The translations under genes were made by a program, and so were the position numbers. The notes under the pieces were generated by a model. It ran no database searches and was not told the DNA's origin. It saw only the letters and a program-made list of their open reading frames with translations. This document shows, piece after piece, positions 62,433 to 64,000 of a DNA stretch of 64,000 nt; positions within the stretch are counted from its first letter, which is position 1; each line of letters begins with the position of its first letter. The stretch lies in assembly GCA_018267475.1 (NCBI GenBank), contig JAFDYI010000014.1, forward strand, positions 59,033 to 123,032, in the 5' to 3' direction. Origin of the DNA: Bacteroidota bacterium. Lineage in GTDB: Bacteria > Bacteroidota > Bacteroidia > B-17B0 > Aurantibacillaceae.

Positions 62433-63281
62433 AAAAATTATTTTTTACTGCGCATAAGGTTCGCTGCACAGGGTTAAAAAAAAGCAAGGCGTGAACCCTT
62501 ACTGAAAACTCATCTATAGGAAGGTACGACCAAGCACCCAAAAAGAAATGAATATCAGTAAGAGCACACGCCCGTGCACGGGCGTGTTGCTTCTTACCAT
62601 ACCCCTCTCTTTTTTCGAAATTTTGGTCGTTTCACCTATAGAGAAGAAAGTTACAGCAACGCCGTATTGTATTTTATGAGGTTACGTTTTCATGTTTTTA
62701 TCGTATTAATTCTATAAATCCTTTTAAACTGTTTTCTTGTACTGTGCCTTGGCTGTTGCCCGTGGCTTTGTAATGGATGATGTAAAAATACGTGCCTGCA
62801 GGGGCGGCCTCCCCATTGGGGGCTTTGCCGCTCCAACCCGGGGTGAGGCTGTTGTTAGTAAATACCTTGTTGCCCCATCTATTATATAAGGTGCATTGAT
62901 AGCTGTTTAGGCTGTATTGGTAGTTGTGTATAATGGGTTGCCAAGCATCGTTGATGCCATCTCCGTTAGGGCTAAAGATATTGGGTGCGGCTAAGCTAAA
63001 GCTATCCGGTGGGCAATAGCCTACGCTTATAATTTGGCTTGTAATAGCACTGCAAGTACGGAAGTTTTGGTAAGCCAGTAAGCTTATTTTATATACCCCT
63101 GTATCTAAAAAAGTATAATGAAAGTTTTGGCTGATGCTGCTATCTCCATTGGTGTACCAAACCCAGTTGTTGGTTACATTAGCCTTATTGTTGCTCATAT
63201 TTTGGCAGCTTATAGTGAGGGGGGCGCAGCCGGTACTGGGACTGGGGTAAAAAGCCGCTTGGGCTAAGTTGGTATCTTTTA
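62433..63281. repeat. Direct repeat, copy 2 (intergenic plus sorting-domain coding)
   Basis: Counterpart of 60099-60950. It contains the gene-free stretch 62433-62697 and the last 195 codons of the upstream paralogue. The repeat ends sharply inside coding sequence near 63281, where the two proteins stop resembling each other at DNA level. Confidence 0.9.
62562..62592. terminator. Large hairpin with 20-bp perfect palindrome, copy 2
   Basis: Same perfect palindrome CACGCCCGTG-CACGGGCGTG at 62567-62586, within copy 2 of the direct repeat. One flanking base differs from copy 1. It follows the stop of the window-end gene by about 110 bases. Confidence 0.55.
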
Positions 63282-63999
63282 CGGTAAATTTTTTGGGGCT
63301 GCTATAGCTACAACCAAAAGCATTGCTTAGGGCAAAGGTATAGGTGCCGGGGGCTAAATTAAAGGTAGGGCTGTGCTGTACGCTGCCGTTTACGGTATAG
63401 CTGTTGGGGCTGCCTACAGGGGCTATAATGGTGGCTGTGGCTGGGTTGCCTCCGCATACGCCCAAAGTGGTTTGTACGCTATCGGTTATGGGAGTGCTAT
63501 ATACGCTTACCCGGTGTTGCTCGGTATGTTTGCAGCCGGCGCTATCTACCAAAGCTATGTAATTGGTAGTTACCGTAGGGTTGGCTATGGGGTTTATTAC
63601 CGTATCATTATTTAAGCTGTTATTAGCGGCGCTCCATGTATAGTTGCCTGCACTTACGCCTTGCAATTGCACCGTAGCCCCGCTGCATATAGGGGGGTAG
63701 GTTTTTATACTATCTACTCCGCCACGTGCCGGGCAGGGGGTGCTGTAGGCGAGGATAAAGGCACTTATTTGATTGTTTCCTCCATTTTGGAGAGTTGACG
63801 CAGAATTAATATCAAAAGATTGGGAATTATTAGGGATATAGTTTTTTATATTAACTAAAGCATCTGTAGTGTCAAAACCATTATGAGGATTATCGTCTTT
63901 TATTTGAAATAAGGTATTGTTTTCATAATAAAAACTGCCAGGGGCATAATGATAAACACTATCTGGTGTATTAACATAAGACACTATCCCCCAAAGTGT
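62698..63999 (-). CDS. T9SS type B surface protein (5' partial)
   Basis: The frame is open through the window edge (upstream codons read TLWGIVSYVNTP), so the N-terminus is missing. The GTG at 63984 is not the start. The visible part aligns with residues about 230-665 of the neighbouring paralogue: SFYYENN, FDTTDALVNIKNYIPNNSQS, FILAYSTPCPARGGVDSIK, two Ig-like units, a PKD-like domain and a type B sorting domain (NIFSPNGDGINDAWQP to FIELIR). The last 195 codons are almost identical in DNA to the neighbour, while the Ig-like part is clearly diverged, as expected from recent conversion or tandem duplication. Confidence 0.9.
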   Translation of the reverse strand, partial: TLWGIVSYVNTPDSVYHYAPGSFYYENNTLFQIKDDNPHNGFDTTDALVNIKNYIPNNSQSFDINSASTLQNGGNNQISAFILAYSTPCPARGGVDSIKTYPPICSGATVQLQGVSAGNYTWSAANNSLNNDTVINPIANPTVTTNYIALVDSAGCKHTEQHRVSVYSTPITDSVQTTLGVCGGNPATATIIAPVGSPNSYTVNGSVQHSPTFNLAPGTYTFALSNAFGCSYSSPKKFTVKDTNLAQAAFYPSPSTGCAPLTISCQNMSNNKANVTNNWVWYTNGDSSISQNFHYTFLDTGVYKISLLAYQNFRTCSAITSQIISVGYCPPDSFSLAAPNIFSPNGDGINDAWQPIIHNYQYSLNSYQCTLYNRWGNKVFTNNSLTPGWSGKAPNGEAAPAGTYFYIIHYKATGNSQGTVQENSLKGFIELIR

Positions 64000-64000
64000 G

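Noticed and set aside
63976..63984. Possible start codons of the window-end T9SS gene
   Set aside because: The GTG at 63984 lies inside a frame that continues upstream and aligns with the paralogue's interior, so the gene is simply cut by the window.

Overview
The window comes from a low-GC Bacteroidota genome. It encodes outer-membrane proteins of the PorE/OmpA type and four type IX secretion (T9SS) substrates with type A or type B sorting domains. It also carries a fused SecDF, a sphingolipid cluster, a dialkylresorcinol/flexirubin-type pathway and DUF4293. Many genes are preceded by the Bacteroidota -7 promoter element TAnnTTTG, often only 20-40 bases before the start codon. The traits are shared across several orders, so I do not name a genus.

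Layout. 1-1.4 kb: end of rpsB, then tsf. 1.5-8.2 kb: anmK, a leftward operon with darA and a BtrH-domain protein, dapB, and a tail-specific protease. 8.4-14 kb: a PorE-like envelope protein, then a sphingolipid operon (ACP, enoyl-reductase-like SDR, serine palmitoyltransferase, ketosphinganine reductase). 14-17.2 kb: trigger factor, an M42-type peptidase, an EamA transporter. 17.3-22.3 kb: a leftward group of two paralogous exported helical proteins, an ECF sigma factor, an exported glutathione peroxidase, bshB1 and an AT-rich orphan sugar amidotransferase. 22.3-26.2 kb: a type IIG restriction-modification protein with a DUF4238 gene one base behind it. 26.4-36.3 kb: corA, secDF, and a 1788-residue T9SS protein built of 17 Ig-like repeats. 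36.3-40.8 kb: a leftward operon nudix-DUF4293-haaO-pgpH, and a Gfo/Idh/MocA oxidoreductase. 40.9-45.9 kb: pcm, a leftward darB plus ABC exporter operon, an outer-membrane barrel. 46-56 kb: aconitase, fabI with an M16 peptidase, moxR with a transglutaminase-like protein, a lipoprotein. 56-64 kb: three T9SS surface proteins in a row, linked by an 850-bp direct repeat; one has an apparent +1 frameshift.

How the parts fit. darA/BtrH at 2.5-5.3 kb and darB/ABC at 41.6-44.7 kb look like two halves of one dialkylresorcinol pathway. The sigma factor probably controls the helical-protein genes and, by read-through, its own operon with peroxidase and bacillithiol enzymes: the two helical genes share a GTAACC / ACTCT promoter unlike the TAnnTTTG promoters elsewhere. 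The PorE-like gene and the giant repeat protein share a TACCTA-N4-TAGGTA palindrome upstream, suggesting common control of surface proteins. The restriction-DUF4238 pair is the most plausible accessory defence unit. I saw no tRNA, rRNA, CRISPR array or transposase.
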